Of a stretch of 64,000 nt of DNA, positions 1-8,614 are shown piece after piece; position 1 is the stretch's first letter, and each line of letters begins with the position of its first letter. The translations under genes were made by a program, and so were the position numbers. Source of the stretch: Cellvibrio sp. 79 (GTDB lineage: Bacteria; Pseudomonadota; Gammaproteobacteria; Pseudomonadales; Cellvibrionaceae); NCBI GenBank assembly GCA_003056245.1, contig MVDH01000001.1, positions 1,240,716 to 1,304,715 on the forward strand, given 5' to 3'. The notes under the pieces are model-generated. The model did not search any database and was not told where the DNA came from. It was given only the letters and a program-made list of their open reading frames with translations.

Positions 1-851
1 GGCAATGGGCGTATCAGGATAAATTTAAAAATGCGGGGATTACTGCATTGCTGGGTTCCGGTTTTGACCCTGGCGTAACGAATGTGTATACCGCCTATTT
101 GAAAAAACATTATTTAGATGAAATCCATTATCTGGATATTATTGATTGCAATGCCGGTGATCACGGTTTGCCATTTGCTACCAACTTTAATCCCGAAATT
201 AATATTCGCGAAGTGACCGCGAATGGTCGCTATTGGGAAAATGGCGATTGGGTAGAAACGCCGCCATTGTCTGTTAACCAGCTGTTTGATTTCCCTGCGG
301 AGATTGGCCCGAAGAAAATTTACATGATGTACCACGAAGAGTTGGAGTCCATCGTAAAACATTTTCCGGAAATAAAACGTGCGCGTTTCTGGATGACCTT
401 TTCGGATAATTACCTGAAGCATCTGGAAGTGCTGGGCAACGTGGGTATGACTGGTATCGAGCCAATTATGTTTGAAGGCCGTGAAATCGTACCGCTGCAA
501 TTTTTAAAAGCGCTGTTGCCCGATCCAGCCAGCCTTGGCCCGTTAACCAAAGGCAAAACCTGTATTGGTTGCCTGATACAAGGTATAAAAGATGGTCAGC
601 CAAAAACCATGTTTATCTATAACGTCTGTGATCATCAGGAATGTTATCGCGAAGTAAAATCCCAGGCGATTTCTTACACTACCGGGGTGCCGGCGATGAT
701 CGGGGCGAAAATGATTCTGGAAGGAAAATGGAAAAAACCGGGGGTATGGAATATGGAGCAACATGATCCTGATCCATTCATGGATGATCTCAATAAATAT
801 GGTTTGCCATGGCAGGTTGTGGATATTGATCCGAGTGTAATCCAGGATTAA
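1..851 (+). CDS. Carboxynorspermidine synthase (saccharopine dehydrogenase family), 5' truncated
   Basis: The reading frame is open from base 3 and runs 282 residues to the stop, so the N-terminal NAD(P)-binding part lies outside the window. The visible part has the motifs GSGFDPGVTN and GGDHG-like NAGDHG followed by ATNFNPEINIREV, which are typical of the saccharopine dehydrogenase-like enzymes that reductively condense diaminopropane or putrescine with aspartate semialdehyde to form carboxy(nor)spermidine. The function is supported by the next gene, nspC, which decarboxylates that product. The gap to nspC is 98 bases, so the two are probably co-transcribed. True saccharopine dehydrogenase of lysine metabolism is less likely because of this neighbour. 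The TTG at 48 is internal and is not the start. Confidence 0.9.
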   Translation, partial: QWAYQDKFKNAGITALLGSGFDPGVTNVYTAYLKKHYLDEIHYLDIIDCNAGDHGLPFATNFNPEINIREVTANGRYWENGDWVETPPLSVNQLFDFPAEIGPKKIYMMYHEELESIVKHFPEIKRARFWMTFSDNYLKHLEVLGNVGMTGIEPIMFEGREIVPLQFLKALLPDPASLGPLTKGKTCIGCLIQGIKDGQPKTMFIYNVCDHQECYREVKSQAISYTTGVPAMIGAKMILEGKWKKPGVWNMEQHDPDPFMDDLNKYGLPWQVVDIDPSVIQD

Positions 852-898
852 TTTCACCGTGTAGGTTAATGGTGAACTTGCGAACCGCAACATTTAAT

Positions 899-931
899 CC
901 CCAGAGTGTTGGGGCTCGTTCCTCGCCCCAA
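899..931 (+). promoter_or_regulatory. Overlapping GC-rich hairpins ahead of nspC
   Basis: Two mutually exclusive stems share the TTGGGG at 909-914. One pairs CCCCA at 899-903 with TGGGG at 910-914. The other pairs TTGGGGC at 909-915 with GCCCCAA at 925-931. No T-run follows, so it is not an ordinary terminator. It lies 19 bases before the nspC start and could form an alternative RNA structure that affects expression. This role is inferred only from base pairing. Confidence 0.3.
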
Positions 932-949
932 CTTACAAAAATTACTCCA

Positions 950-2137
950 ATGAAAAAACGCGAATACTTCAATCAGTTTGATCCCACTCGTGTTCCGTCC
1001 CCTTGTTTTGTTATCGACAAAGCGGCAGTGGAAGACAACTTAAAAATCCTCAATCACGTCCACCGCGAAAGTGGTGCGAAAATATTGGGTGCGTTAAAAG
1101 CATTTTCCTGCTGGAATCTTGCGCCTTTATTTCGCCAATATCTATCCGGAACCTGTGCCAGCGGATTGCATGAGGCACGATTGGGACGGGAAGAGTTTGG
1201 TGGCGAGGTACATTGTTATTCGGCTGCTTATAAAGAGTCTGATTTAATTGAAATTTTAAAAATTGCTGATCATGTCATTTTCAATTCCTTTTCCCAATGG
1301 TCGCGCTTTAAATTATTGGCACTAGGTGCTCAACAACATCGTCCTGAGCTGCAATTTGGAATTCGTATTAATCCTGAGCACTCCGAAGGTGAGGTTGCAC
1401 TCTATGATCCTTGTGCACCTTGTTCGCGTATGGGTGTGCCTATTGCACAATTTGAGCAAGCCTTGCAAGAAAATCCAACTGTGCTGGATGGTATTAGTGG
1501 TTTGCATTTCCATACATTATGCCAACAGGACTTACCTCCACTGCAACGCACACTTATTGCGGTAAAAGAAAAGTTCGGAAAATATTTTGATCGTATCCAA
1601 TGGATTAATTTTGGTGGTGGCCACCATATCAGCCGTGAGGATTACCAGGTCGATGAATTAATCGAAGTGATTAAATCTTTTCGTGCTGAGTATGGTTTGA
1701 AGGTTTACCTGGAGCCAGGTGAGGCAGTTGCACTTCGTAGCGGTGTACTGATTGCGGAAGTACTGGATATTACCTGGAACACTATGGCGCAGGCTATTCT
1801 GGATACATCCGCTACCTGCCATATGCCGGATGTCCTGGAAATGCCTTATCGCGCCGATATCCTGGGCGCAGGGTTACCGGGCGAATTACCCCATACCTAT
1901 CGGTTGGGCGGCATGACGTGCCTGGCCGGTGATATCATCGGTGATTATTCATTTGCACAACCATTGCAAATTGGCCAGCGCGTGCTGTTTGACGATATGG
2001 CTCATTACACCATGGTAAAAACTACTACGTTTAACGGAATTAATTTGCCCGCAATTGCTGTATGGGATTCGCGTACAGATGAACTGGAAATTATTCACGA
2101 GTTTGGTTACAGCGATTTCAAACAACGTCTTTCTTGA
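950..2137 (+). CDS. nspC: Carboxynorspermidine decarboxylase
   Basis: This is a PLP-dependent, alanine-racemase-fold decarboxylase of 395 residues that converts carboxynorspermidine or carboxyspermidine to norspermidine or spermidine. Visible family hallmarks are PSPCFVID near the N terminus, ILGALKAFSCW with the expected PLP lysine around residue 48, a glycine-rich NFGGGHH segment, YLEPGEA, and a C-terminal TCHMPDVLEMPYR stretch. The ATG at 950 is chosen because the frame upstream of it (from 869) has no family similarity and covers the hairpins before the gene. With the preceding synthase it forms the alternative polyamine route known from Vibrio and many bacteria that lack SpeE. The polyamine product cannot be told from sequence. 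Confidence 0.93.
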   Translation: MKKREYFNQFDPTRVPSPCFVIDKAAVEDNLKILNHVHRESGAKILGALKAFSCWNLAPLFRQYLSGTCASGLHEARLGREEFGGEVHCYSAAYKESDLIEILKIADHVIFNSFSQWSRFKLLALGAQQHRPELQFGIRINPEHSEGEVALYDPCAPCSRMGVPIAQFEQALQENPTVLDGISGLHFHTLCQQDLPPLQRTLIAVKEKFGKYFDRIQWINFGGGHHISREDYQVDELIEVIKSFRAEYGLKVYLEPGEAVALRSGVLIAEVLDITWNTMAQAILDTSATCHMPDVLEMPYRADILGAGLPGELPHTYRLGGMTCLAGDIIGDYSFAQPLQIGQRVLFDDMAHYTMVKTTTFNGINLPAIAVWDSRTDELEIIHEFGYSDFKQRLS

Positions 2138-2149
2138 TGGGCTATTTCA

Positions 2150-2668
2150 ATGAGGCATTCAGATTTGCAAAAACCGCGCGCATACATAGGTTTGGTCAAT
2201 CCCAAAAGTCCCACCAATGTGGGTATGGTTATGCGCGCAGCAGGATGCTATGAAGCTGATGCAGTTTTTTATTCCGGTGTGCGTTTTGATCGCGCGCGAA
2301 AATTCGCGACCGACACTAAAAATGCACAAAGCAAAATTCCGTTAACACACGTAGAAAACTTACCGGATGCACCTGTGGCTGGTGCTAAATTGGTCGCCAT
2401 CGAGTTGATTGAAGGTGCGGTGCCCTTAATGGATTTTACGCACCCGGAAAATGCATATTATATTTTCGGGCCAGAAGATGGTTCATTGAGAAGTGAAATT
2501 CTTGATCATTGCGATCACGTTGTTTATATACCGACGATCGGCTGTATGAATTTGGCGGCGACCGTGCATGTGGTTCTTTATGATCGTATGAGCAAATCGG
2601 GCAGGGCAGTGATTGAGCAGCGACCGGTTGCCGAGAACAGGGACGTAAATAATAAAATCAGGATTTAG
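2150..2668 (+). CDS. TrmH/SpoU-family (SPOUT) RNA methyltransferase
   Basis: The protein has 172 residues, the size of a minimal SPOUT 2'-O-ribose methyltransferase. Motif 1 is seen as NPKSPTNVGMVMRAA, motif 2 as YIFGPEDGSL and motif 3 as IPTIGCMNLAATVHVVLYDR, which together build the trefoil-knot SAM pocket. The target (tRNA or rRNA) cannot be assigned, although single-domain members such as TrmL act on tRNA. It starts 12 bases after nspC and may be on the same transcript. Its 3' end overlaps the convergent lipoprotein gene by 11 bases. Confidence 0.85.
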   Translation: MRHSDLQKPRAYIGLVNPKSPTNVGMVMRAAGCYEADAVFYSGVRFDRARKFATDTKNAQSKIPLTHVENLPDAPVAGAKLVAIELIEGAVPLMDFTHPENAYYIFGPEDGSLRSEILDHCDHVVYIPTIGCMNLAATVHVVLYDRMSKSGRAVIEQRPVAENRDVNNKIRI

Positions 2669-3077
2669 CCGTAACGATTTCTTCCTGAATCAGGTATCGG
2701 TCATCAGTTTTTTCTTGTTGTTGAGTAGAAGATTGATTTTCCTTCGCTGCATTTTCCGTTGGGTTTTCACCCGGACATTCGCCTTTGCTTTCTAACAAGT
2801 AAAGAGTATTACCTGCCAGTGCAACAGAGCCGGAGACGATTGCACTGGTCGTGGTGGTAAAAACAGCGCTGGCAATTTCGGACGAAATATCCCAGGCACA
2901 ATAATCATTCGTGCAGCTCCAATCGGCATCGCTTTCCATAGGTATAAGGTCTAATGTAACTTTCTGTACGGCCACCTTACATTTTTCATCGTGGCTCGCC
3001 ACTTTTTTGGGAACGACTACGCAGGCGTTCAAGCTGATAATCAGCAAACCCAGGGTTATGTGCGCAGATAAATTCAT
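2658..3077 (-). CDS. Small putative lipoprotein of unknown function
   Basis: The 139-residue product starts with a hydrophobic signal segment that ends in the lipobox-like LNAC at residues 16-19, so it is predicted to be lipid-anchored. The mature part has six cysteines outside the lipobox (CK, SC, DYC, ..GEC), a short hydrophobic alanine/valine-rich stretch at about 70-95, and a polar glutamine-rich tail. I do not recognise a family. It is the last gene on the minus strand after the TauE/SafE gene, 33 bases downstream, and may belong to that operon. Confidence 0.65.
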   Translation of the reverse strand: MNLSAHITLGLLIISLNACVVVPKKVASHDEKCKVAVQKVTLDLIPMESDADWSCTNDYCAWDISSEIASAVFTTTTSAIVSGSVALAGNTLYLLESKGECPGENPTENAAKENQSSTQQQEKTDDRYLIQEEIVTAKS

Positions 3078-3110
3078 GATGCCGGGTTCTCTTCATTATT
3101 GGTGTTCGCA

Positions 3111-3872
3111 TTACGAAGCGAACTGCTTGTACCAATATTGGCCCAACATAATTAAACACATTGTAACAATCAGTATCCTGAGGGTTTTGGGATTGACTTT
3201 GAACAGATAGTGAGACCCTAACCAGGCTCCCAGCATTTGGCCAACCATCATCGCCGCGCCGGCAATCCAGATTACTTTTCCTGCGACAATAAAAACCGCT
3301 AGCGATGCAATATTGGTCGCAAAATTCAGCGGCTTGGCAGTTGCAGTCGCTTTGATTAATTCGAGGGCGCGCAGGCTTACTCCTGACACTGCTAAAAATG
3401 ATCCGGTTCCCGGGCCAAACATGCCGTCATAAGCGCCTATAGCAGGAATAACAATATTTTTGTAAGTGCTTGCTGAAATGCGTGGTTTATCCGTTTCCAA
3501 TTTCAAATAAGGTGCAGTAATAAAATAAGCGGCGATGATGATCAGCACCATTGGAATAATAAAACCCAGTATTTTGGTATTAATAAATTGCACCAGAATG
3601 CTGCCAATAACCGATCCGATAAATGCCATCAACATCAGTACTTTTATGTCCGGCCATAGAATTTTTTTGCGTTTGAATAATAAAAAACTGGCAGTGCCGG
3701 AACCAACCGAGCTTTGCAATTTATTGGTGCCTAGCGCCGCTAACGGTGGCACCCCGGCTACCACCAGGGCGGGAACCGTAATGAGCCCGCCGCCGCCGGC
3801 AAGTGTATCCAGAAAGCCGGCGATAGCGGCGGCGAAGAATAAAAAGAGTAAGGTTTCCAGCGCAAACTCCAT
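3111..3872 (-). CDS. TauE/SafE-family sulfite/organoanion exporter
   Basis: This 253-residue polytopic membrane protein has the TauE/SafE signature: GFLDTLAGGGGLITVPALVVAGVPP followed by LGTNKLQSSVGS in the first repeat, and the second-repeat AIGAYDGMFGPGTGSFLAV. About eight hydrophobic helices are visible. The family exports small anions such as sulfite, sulfoacetate or taurine-derived products; the substrate here is unknown. The start lies 3 bases after the anti-sigma stop, which points to co-transcription with the ECF sigma operon. The exporter may therefore be part of an oxidative or sulfur stress response controlled by that sigma factor. Confidence 0.88.
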   Translation of the reverse strand: MEFALETLLFLFFAAAIAGFLDTLAGGGGLITVPALVVAGVPPLAALGTNKLQSSVGSGTASFLLFKRKKILWPDIKVLMLMAFIGSVIGSILVQFINTKILGFIIPMVLIIIAAYFITAPYLKLETDKPRISASTYKNIVIPAIGAYDGMFGPGTGSFLAVSGVSLRALELIKATATAKPLNFATNIASLAVFIVAGKVIWIAGAAMMVGQMLGAWLGSHYLFKVNPKTLRILIVTMCLIMLGQYWYKQFAS

Positions 3873-3875
3873 ACA

Positions 3876-4157
3876 TCATTCCTGGCTTTTGTTTTCAGGG
3901 CTGTGATTATTTTCATTCTTGCTTTTTTCTTGCTGTATTTTTTCTTGCAAATGTTTCCAGATGGTTTCGGTGTCGATTGCGTTATCGGTCAGTTCAATGT
4001 TTTTGGCTAGGGTACGGGTAATTTTTAAATGCCGTACAAAACGGCGACAATTGGCGCACATCAACAGGTGTAGACGAATTTGCCAGTTCAGTGGAGTGCT
4101 GGTGTCTTTATCCAGATATTGACTGGCAAGGCTAGCAACTTGTTTGCAACTTAACAT
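3876..4157 (-). CDS. Zinc-finger anti-sigma factor
   Basis: This 93-residue soluble protein has the putative zinc-finger (zf-HC2) layout: Cys4 near the N terminus and an H-x3-C-x2-C pattern in LHLLMCANCRRF at residues 30-37. The family binds and inhibits its cognate ECF sigma factor, and zinc release or thiol oxidation often relieves inhibition. Its ATG overlaps the end of the sigma gene (ATGTTAA), indicating translational coupling. There is no transmembrane helix, unlike many envelope-stress anti-sigma factors, so the signal is probably cytoplasmic. Confidence 0.85.
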   Translation of the reverse strand: MLSCKQVASLASQYLDKDTSTPLNWQIRLHLLMCANCRRFVRHLKITRTLAKNIELTDNAIDTETIWKHLQEKIQQEKSKNENNHSPENKSQE

Positions 4158-4759
4158 GAGCCAGTCTCCTGATAACGATCAATAACTTGCATCAACGTCA
4201 GGCGCGCACGATGCACCAGAACGCGCACGTTAGATGCACTGACGTTGAGAATACTGCAAATATCTTCAAAGGATTGCTGCTCTATATCGCGCAAAATAAA
4301 CGCCGCTTTCTGTGCGGGAGGAAGCTGGTTTAATGTTTTATTGATACAAATCTGCAACTGCTTTTCTTCCAGTAAGGCTTCGGGGGACTCAATGCTCCAT
4401 GACGTAACGGGGTGCTGCCAATGTCCGTTTCCCTTGAAATTGGTGTTGTCCAGATAACTGCCGGGTATTTCGCCATCTAATTGATCTAACGAAACCATGC
4501 GCGACTCTTTACGCAAGCGAGCTTTGGCCTGATTACTGACAATAGTGAGCAGCCATGTTTTCAATGAGGCTCGTTTTTCAAAGCCGGCAATATTTTTATA
4601 AACGGACACCCACGATTCCTGCACTATTTCATCGGCAAATACATCGCCCACGATGGCGCGTGCAATACTCAACATGAGTGCCTGATATTGGCTAATCAGG
4701 TAACGAAACGCTTTATCGTCACCGGCAATAAGCAAAGTGATTAATACATTTTCATCCAT
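4151..4759 (-). CDS. ECF-type RNA polymerase sigma factor
   Basis: The protein has 202 residues from the ATG at 4759. The frame extends to a TTG at 4786, but no ribosome-binding site favours it. Region 2 is seen in YQALMLSIARAIVGD and DEIVQESWVSVYKNI, followed by WLLTIVSNQAKARLR. Region 4 is LPPAQKAAFILRDIEQQSFEDI followed by a helix-turn-helix with SASNVRVLVHRARL. A longer than usual acidic linker joins the two regions. It is encoded between DoxX and the zinc-finger anti-sigma factor, and most likely directs transcription of this operon and of unlinked stress genes. Confidence 0.92.
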   Translation of the reverse strand: MDENVLITLLIAGDDKAFRYLISQYQALMLSIARAIVGDVFADEIVQESWVSVYKNIAGFEKRASLKTWLLTIVSNQAKARLRKESRMVSLDQLDGEIPGSYLDNTNFKGNGHWQHPVTSWSIESPEALLEEKQLQICINKTLNQLPPAQKAAFILRDIEQQSFEDICSILNVSASNVRVLVHRARLTLMQVIDRYQETGSC

Positions 4760-4807
4760 GGGATTAAAGGCGCCGAATGTGAACAAGAAGAATAATTAAC
4801 GGCAAGC

Positions 4808-5440
4808 TTAGCATTCCTGTTTCATGGCCGGTAAGTTGATAGTTGTTTTTTTGTTTTGCCATATTCGTGCAAGCCAATAATCAAGGCTGTGGTATTTGCC
4901 TGCACCCAATCCAATCAATGCCAATAGCATAATTAAATAGGTTGCAGCGAATTCTATGCCGTTATTCAAAATGACAAACTTTCCGCTGGATGTTAGCCAT
5001 TCGTAATCGCCGTGCTCTTGCAAAATATGGCGGGCTTGTGCGAGTTTTTCCGGCGCAGACATGACTTGTGCATTGGCAAATGGTGCGTTGACATCTGCAA
5101 TAGCTTGCCACCCGTTCCCCCAATGAACACAGGTGATGGCGACCAACATGGTGATGATTAAGGGAATGGAAATAAAGCGTGTCATTAACCCCAGGGTTAA
5201 TAGTATTGCACCGGCTAATTCAGCTGCTGTTGCAAGCGCTGCCATCAGCCACGGAAAGGGCAAGCCAAGCCCCCATTCTGTATCGCCGAACCAGCTTACC
5301 GTATCCTCAAATGAATTAAATTTGCTCATACCTGCCATCCAGAAAATAGGGGCGAGGTAAAGCCGTAAAAAAAGACTGGCGAGATTCTGGCTACTGCTGA
5401 TGAGTAACTGGTATGAAGAGTCAAATTGATTGGTGAGCAT
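4808..5440 (-). CDS. DoxX-family membrane protein
   Basis: This 210-residue protein with about four hydrophobic helices has the DoxX pattern: RLYLAPIFWMAGMSKF in the first helix and AAELAGAILLTLGLMTR in the second. Start at ATG 5440, preceded by TAGGTG; a GTG at 5446 is the alternative. DoxX-like proteins have been linked to thiosulfate oxidation in archaea and to thiol / redox homeostasis in bacteria. It is the first gene of the minus-strand operon DoxX, ECF sigma, anti-sigma, TauE/SafE. This context suggests a redox or sulfur stress unit. The biochemical role is not established by sequence. Confidence 0.85.
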   Translation of the reverse strand: MLTNQFDSSYQLLISSSQNLASLFLRLYLAPIFWMAGMSKFNSFEDTVSWFGDTEWGLGLPFPWLMAALATAAELAGAILLTLGLMTRFISIPLIITMLVAITCVHWGNGWQAIADVNAPFANAQVMSAPEKLAQARHILQEHGDYEWLTSSGKFVILNNGIEFAATYLIMLLALIGLGAGKYHSLDYWLARIWQNKKTTINLPAMKQEC

Positions 5441-5515
5441 AAGCACCTACAGGGCTACTAAAACGATTGTGACCTGTAGATGCAATGGAAATGAATTTGT
5501 TACAGCGGAAGTTAA

Positions 5516-6235
5516 TTATTGTTTCAGGTCTTCAGCTTCTTTTTTCAAGGCTTCATCCAAATCGAGCTGGTCTTGATCAATGACCGGAACAGTATTCTGG
5601 ATTTTTTCCTCTACCTTTTGTTTGGCATCCTCTTTTTTCTGTTGAACGCTTGAATCAATTTTTTGCTTCACTGCATCGCTGGTGGCTTCAAGCGGGTTTT
5701 CGATAATTTTTTGTGCATTCTCCAGGGCTTTTTGTTTTTCATTGAGTGTTTCTTTAACTGCCTGGGCTTTGTCGTAAGCAGTTTGTAGTTCTTTCGGCAA
5801 CACCGGGGTAATTTTTTCTTTAGCGCCTTCAATTTGCTCCGAGAAAATTTGCGGGGTTCCATCTTTAATCAGCATCACCGCCATTTGGTTGGTGTCTGCG
5901 TTCCAGATCATGCCCGCTTTGTCAGTCACCGCTTGTACCTGGGCCGGGGCATAACGCGACGCGACATAAAAGAGCGCACCTTCTTGCTGGATGGTTTGCG
6001 CGGTACGCAACAGCTTCATTGTAGGTTCGTATTTATCACCCAACAGTTTGGTCATACGGTCTTTGATCATCGGTGTTTCAAACAGCTTGACCTCATTGGG
6101 ATCAAACCCGACCAGCGGCTTCAAAAATGACCACATTAATTTGCTTTGAAGCTGGTTGCCGATTATGAGTGACGACACACACGCAGAAAGGAATAAACAG
6201 ATAATGGCAATAGTGGCAATTTTGGTAATTCGCAT
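5516..6235 (-). CDS. Putative lipoprotein with coiled-coil C terminus
   Basis: The 239-residue product starts at the ATG at 6235, where a signal sequence ends in the lipobox LSAC at residues 16-19. Starting at the upstream 6286 codon would add a non-signal extension. The mature protein has a globular part up to about residue 150 and then a charged, alanine- and lysine-rich region (for example EKQKALENAQKII and KKEDAKQKVEEK) predicted to be helical or coiled-coil. I do not recognise the family. The gene is divergent from etfB, with about 220 bases between them holding the promoters of both. Confidence 0.7.
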   Translation of the reverse strand: MRITKIATIAIICLFLSACVSSLIIGNQLQSKLMWSFLKPLVGFDPNEVKLFETPMIKDRMTKLLGDKYEPTMKLLRTAQTIQQEGALFYVASRYAPAQVQAVTDKAGMIWNADTNQMAVMLIKDGTPQIFSEQIEGAKEKITPVLPKELQTAYDKAQAVKETLNEKQKALENAQKIIENPLEATSDAVKQKIDSSVQQKKEDAKQKVEEKIQNTVPVIDQDQLDLDEALKKEAEDLKQ

Positions 6236-6458
6236 AAAAATCTTCCGCAGGCTTTGGAACGGGTTATAGCTAAATAAAAGGCGCAAATTGTGCGCGAACC
6301 GGTTGCCGGCGTCCAGTTATGCATGGAATTGCAGCCAAATTGAATTTGGCTGGTTATAATTCCGATAGCGGCAACCAATACTGCCGTTTTTTGCTATCCC
6401 ACCTATAAAATGATCATTGAATAGTAGGGAAAACACCTGCTATCACAAGGAATGCATT

Positions 6459-7208
6459 GTGAAAATATTAGTTGCTATCAAGCGTGCTGTGGACCCGAAT
6501 GTTCGCGTTCGCCCTCTCCCGGACGGCAGTGGAATGGATATTGCCACTGCCAAAATGTCAATCAATCCCTTTTGTGAAATCGCTGTCGAAGAAGCCATAC
6601 GCCTGAAAGAGCAGTGCACTGCCTCCGAGGTTGTAGTGGTCAGCGTTGGTCCGGTTGTTGTTCAGGAGCAATTGCGTGCAGCATTGGCTTTGGGCGCCGA
6701 CAGGGCAATCCATATCAACACAAATGAAGCGCTTGAGCCCTTATCAATAGCCCGCCTGTTAAAGGAAGTGGTGATGCAGGAAGGGCCGGGGTTGATCCTT
6801 TTAGGTAAGCAATCCATTGACGGCGATCATAATCAAACCGGGCAAATGCTGGCTGCGCTGTGCAACTATCCCCAAGGAACGTTTGCTTCCAAAATCCAGT
6901 TGGTAAACGACGAAGTTCATGTGACGCGCGAGCTGGATAGCGGATTGCAAACCTTGGCCTTGCGTCTCCCCGCCGTAATTACTACCGATTTGCGTCTCAA
7001 CCAACCGCGTTTCCCTACCATGCCGAACATCATCAAGGCGCGTCAAAAACCACTGGTTTCCATTGCTCCTGCCGATCTGGGTGTGACCGTCAACCTGCGC
7101 GTTTTCACTGAATCCCTTGTTGTTCCAACATCACGCCCGGCGGGAGTAAAAGTAAATTCTGTAACTGAACTGCTGGAAAAACTGCGCACGGAGGCGCGAG
7201 TTCTATGA
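6459..7208 (+). CDS. etfB: Electron transfer flavoprotein subunit beta
   Basis: This 249-residue protein starts at GTG 6459, eight bases after the ribosome-binding site CAAGGA; the longer frame from 6417 has no family support. Family features include VKILVAIKRAVDPNVRVR at the N terminus, NPFCEIAVEEAIRLKE, and the signature around VTRELDSGLQTLALRLPAVITTDLRLNQPR. ETF-beta binds AMP and pairs with ETF-alpha to carry electrons from acyl-CoA and other dehydrogenases to ETF:ubiquinone oxidoreductase. The stop overlaps the etfA start by four bases (ATGA), so the two subunits are translationally coupled. Confidence 0.96.
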   Translation: MKILVAIKRAVDPNVRVRPLPDGSGMDIATAKMSINPFCEIAVEEAIRLKEQCTASEVVVVSVGPVVVQEQLRAALALGADRAIHINTNEALEPLSIARLLKEVVMQEGPGLILLGKQSIDGDHNQTGQMLAALCNYPQGTFASKIQLVNDEVHVTRELDSGLQTLALRLPAVITTDLRLNQPRFPTMPNIIKARQKPLVSIAPADLGVTVNLRVFTESLVVPTSRPAGVKVNSVTELLEKLRTEARVL

Positions 7209-8146
7209 ATAATGCAAAAGTATTAGTCATTCTGGAACCGGCTGACGATGGACTTGGTGTTGCCAATGCGCGAGTGCTGGGCGCGGTGAATTGCCTGCGC
7301 CAACACCTGGCGCTGGATTGTGACCTGGTGATTTGCGGGGGAAATGCATTGCAGGTGGACGCTGCGCTTGCGGTAGCTGATGTAGGACAGGTGATTTGTG
7401 CGGACCAATTGCCGGACTCCCAGGCCGAAACCCTCGCTCCCTGGTTGGCAACTCTCGCGATTCCCTATGATTACCTGTTTATTGCCTCCAATTCCTTTGG
7501 CAAAAACCTCTTGCCGCGCCTTGCCGCTTTGCTCGATAACCAGCCCGTCACCGATGTGATTGCGATCAAATCTGCCAATCGCTTCCAACGGCCAATCTAC
7601 GCTGGCAGTGCGATTGCCAATGTACACACCGAGCAGCCCCAAATATTGCTGGGTATCCGCACCAGTGCGTTTGATGCTGTCGTGCCCGGTTCATCGTCAG
7701 CCCGGCGGTTGGTTGTTCCGGGTCCGGTTGCGCAAAGTCTGAGCCGTCTCATCAGGGAGGAAACGGTTGTCCTCGAACGCCCCGAGCTGACTGCTGCCAG
7801 AGTTGTAGTGTCTGGCGGACGAGGGCTGCAAAATCGTGAGAATTTCGCCTTGCTTTATTCGCTTGCTGACAAGCTTGGTGCTGCAGTGGGTGCATCGCGC
7901 GCGGCAGTAGATGCGGGTTTTGTCGCTAACGATTTGCAGGTGGGCCAAACCGGAAAAGTAATTGCACCGGATTTGTATATTGCGGTAGGTATTTCCGGCG
8001 CAGTCCAGCATCTTGCCGGGATGAGCGAGGCGCGGGTGATTGTGGCGATCAATAAAGACCCGGATGCGCCCATATTTGAAGTGGCCGACTATGGTTTGGT
8101 GGCCGATTTATTTGAAGCCTTGCCCGAATTGATAAAACAGTTGTGA
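7205..8146 (+). CDS. etfA: Electron transfer flavoprotein subunit alpha (FAD-binding)
   Basis: The 313-residue protein ends with the ETF-alpha FAD-binding domain: VVSGGRGLQ, GAAVGASRAAVDAGF, QVGQTGKVIAPDLYIAVGISGAVQHLAGM and AINKDPDAPIFEVADYGLV. The N-terminal half has the nucleotide-binding-like fold shared with EtfB. It forms the heterodimeric electron carrier with the upstream subunit. The gene ends before a strong terminator at 8173, so etfBA forms a two-gene unit. No ETF:quinone oxidoreductase gene lies nearby. Confidence 0.96.
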   Translation: MNNAKVLVILEPADDGLGVANARVLGAVNCLRQHLALDCDLVICGGNALQVDAALAVADVGQVICADQLPDSQAETLAPWLATLAIPYDYLFIASNSFGKNLLPRLAALLDNQPVTDVIAIKSANRFQRPIYAGSAIANVHTEQPQILLGIRTSAFDAVVPGSSSARRLVVPGPVAQSLSRLIREETVVLERPELTAARVVVSGGRGLQNRENFALLYSLADKLGAAVGASRAAVDAGFVANDLQVGQTGKVIAPDLYIAVGISGAVQHLAGMSEARVIVAINKDPDAPIFEVADYGLVADLFEALPELIKQL

Positions 8147-8172
8147 CAATCGTGCAGCAAGGGTCTCCCTCC

Positions 8173-8197
8173 AAAGCCACCGTTCCGGTGGCTTTTT
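8173..8197 (+). terminator. Rho-independent terminator after etfBA
   Basis: A ten-base stem AAAGCCACCG / CGGTGGCTTT with a three-base loop is followed by a short T-run. It lies 26 bases after the etfA stop. Confidence 0.85.
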
Positions 8198-8377
8198 GTC
8201 AATCAGATTATTCCCGCCCAATTTATTCTCAATCGATGAAATACCGTTATTAGCGCTAAACTTGAATACGGCTTTTCGTTAGAATGGCGCCCCTGTTTTC
8301 CTTTCTGGGATAAGGACCTGTTAAGGTTTCCAGATACAGAGCTACAGACCTATTTAATCCTTCAGGCGAAATCAACG

Positions 8378-8575
8378 ATGACGATGGAACAATTTGAATC
8401 CCTTGCTATGTATATTTGTGGCGGCGGGTTAATTATCTTTATGTTTTTTATTGTGTGGGATCTGGCGAAAAAATCCAAAGCAGGCAGGTTTGGGACTTTT
8501 GTGCTTTTCGGCGTGTTGGGTTTTGCGATTATGGTGTTTGTCATCAAGGAAGTTTTTGTACACCTGCTGGGGTAA
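8378..8575 (+). CDS. DUF2788 small membrane protein
   Basis: The 65-residue protein has two hydrophobic helices (about residues 8-26 and 40-60) joined by a basic loop, KKSKAGRFGTF. Size, topology and the motif GGGLIIFMFFIVWDLAKKSKAG match the DUF2788 family of small inner-membrane proteins found in gammaproteobacteria. Its function is unknown. It lies 39 bases upstream of the degenerate hybrid kinase and is probably co-transcribed with it. Confidence 0.75.
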   Translation: MTMEQFESLAMYICGGGLIIFMFFIVWDLAKKSKAGRFGTFVLFGVLGFAIMVFVIKEVFVHLLG

Positions 8576-8614
8576 TTGCCCCAACGTATTTCACTAAAAA
8601 TAACCGGACAACCT

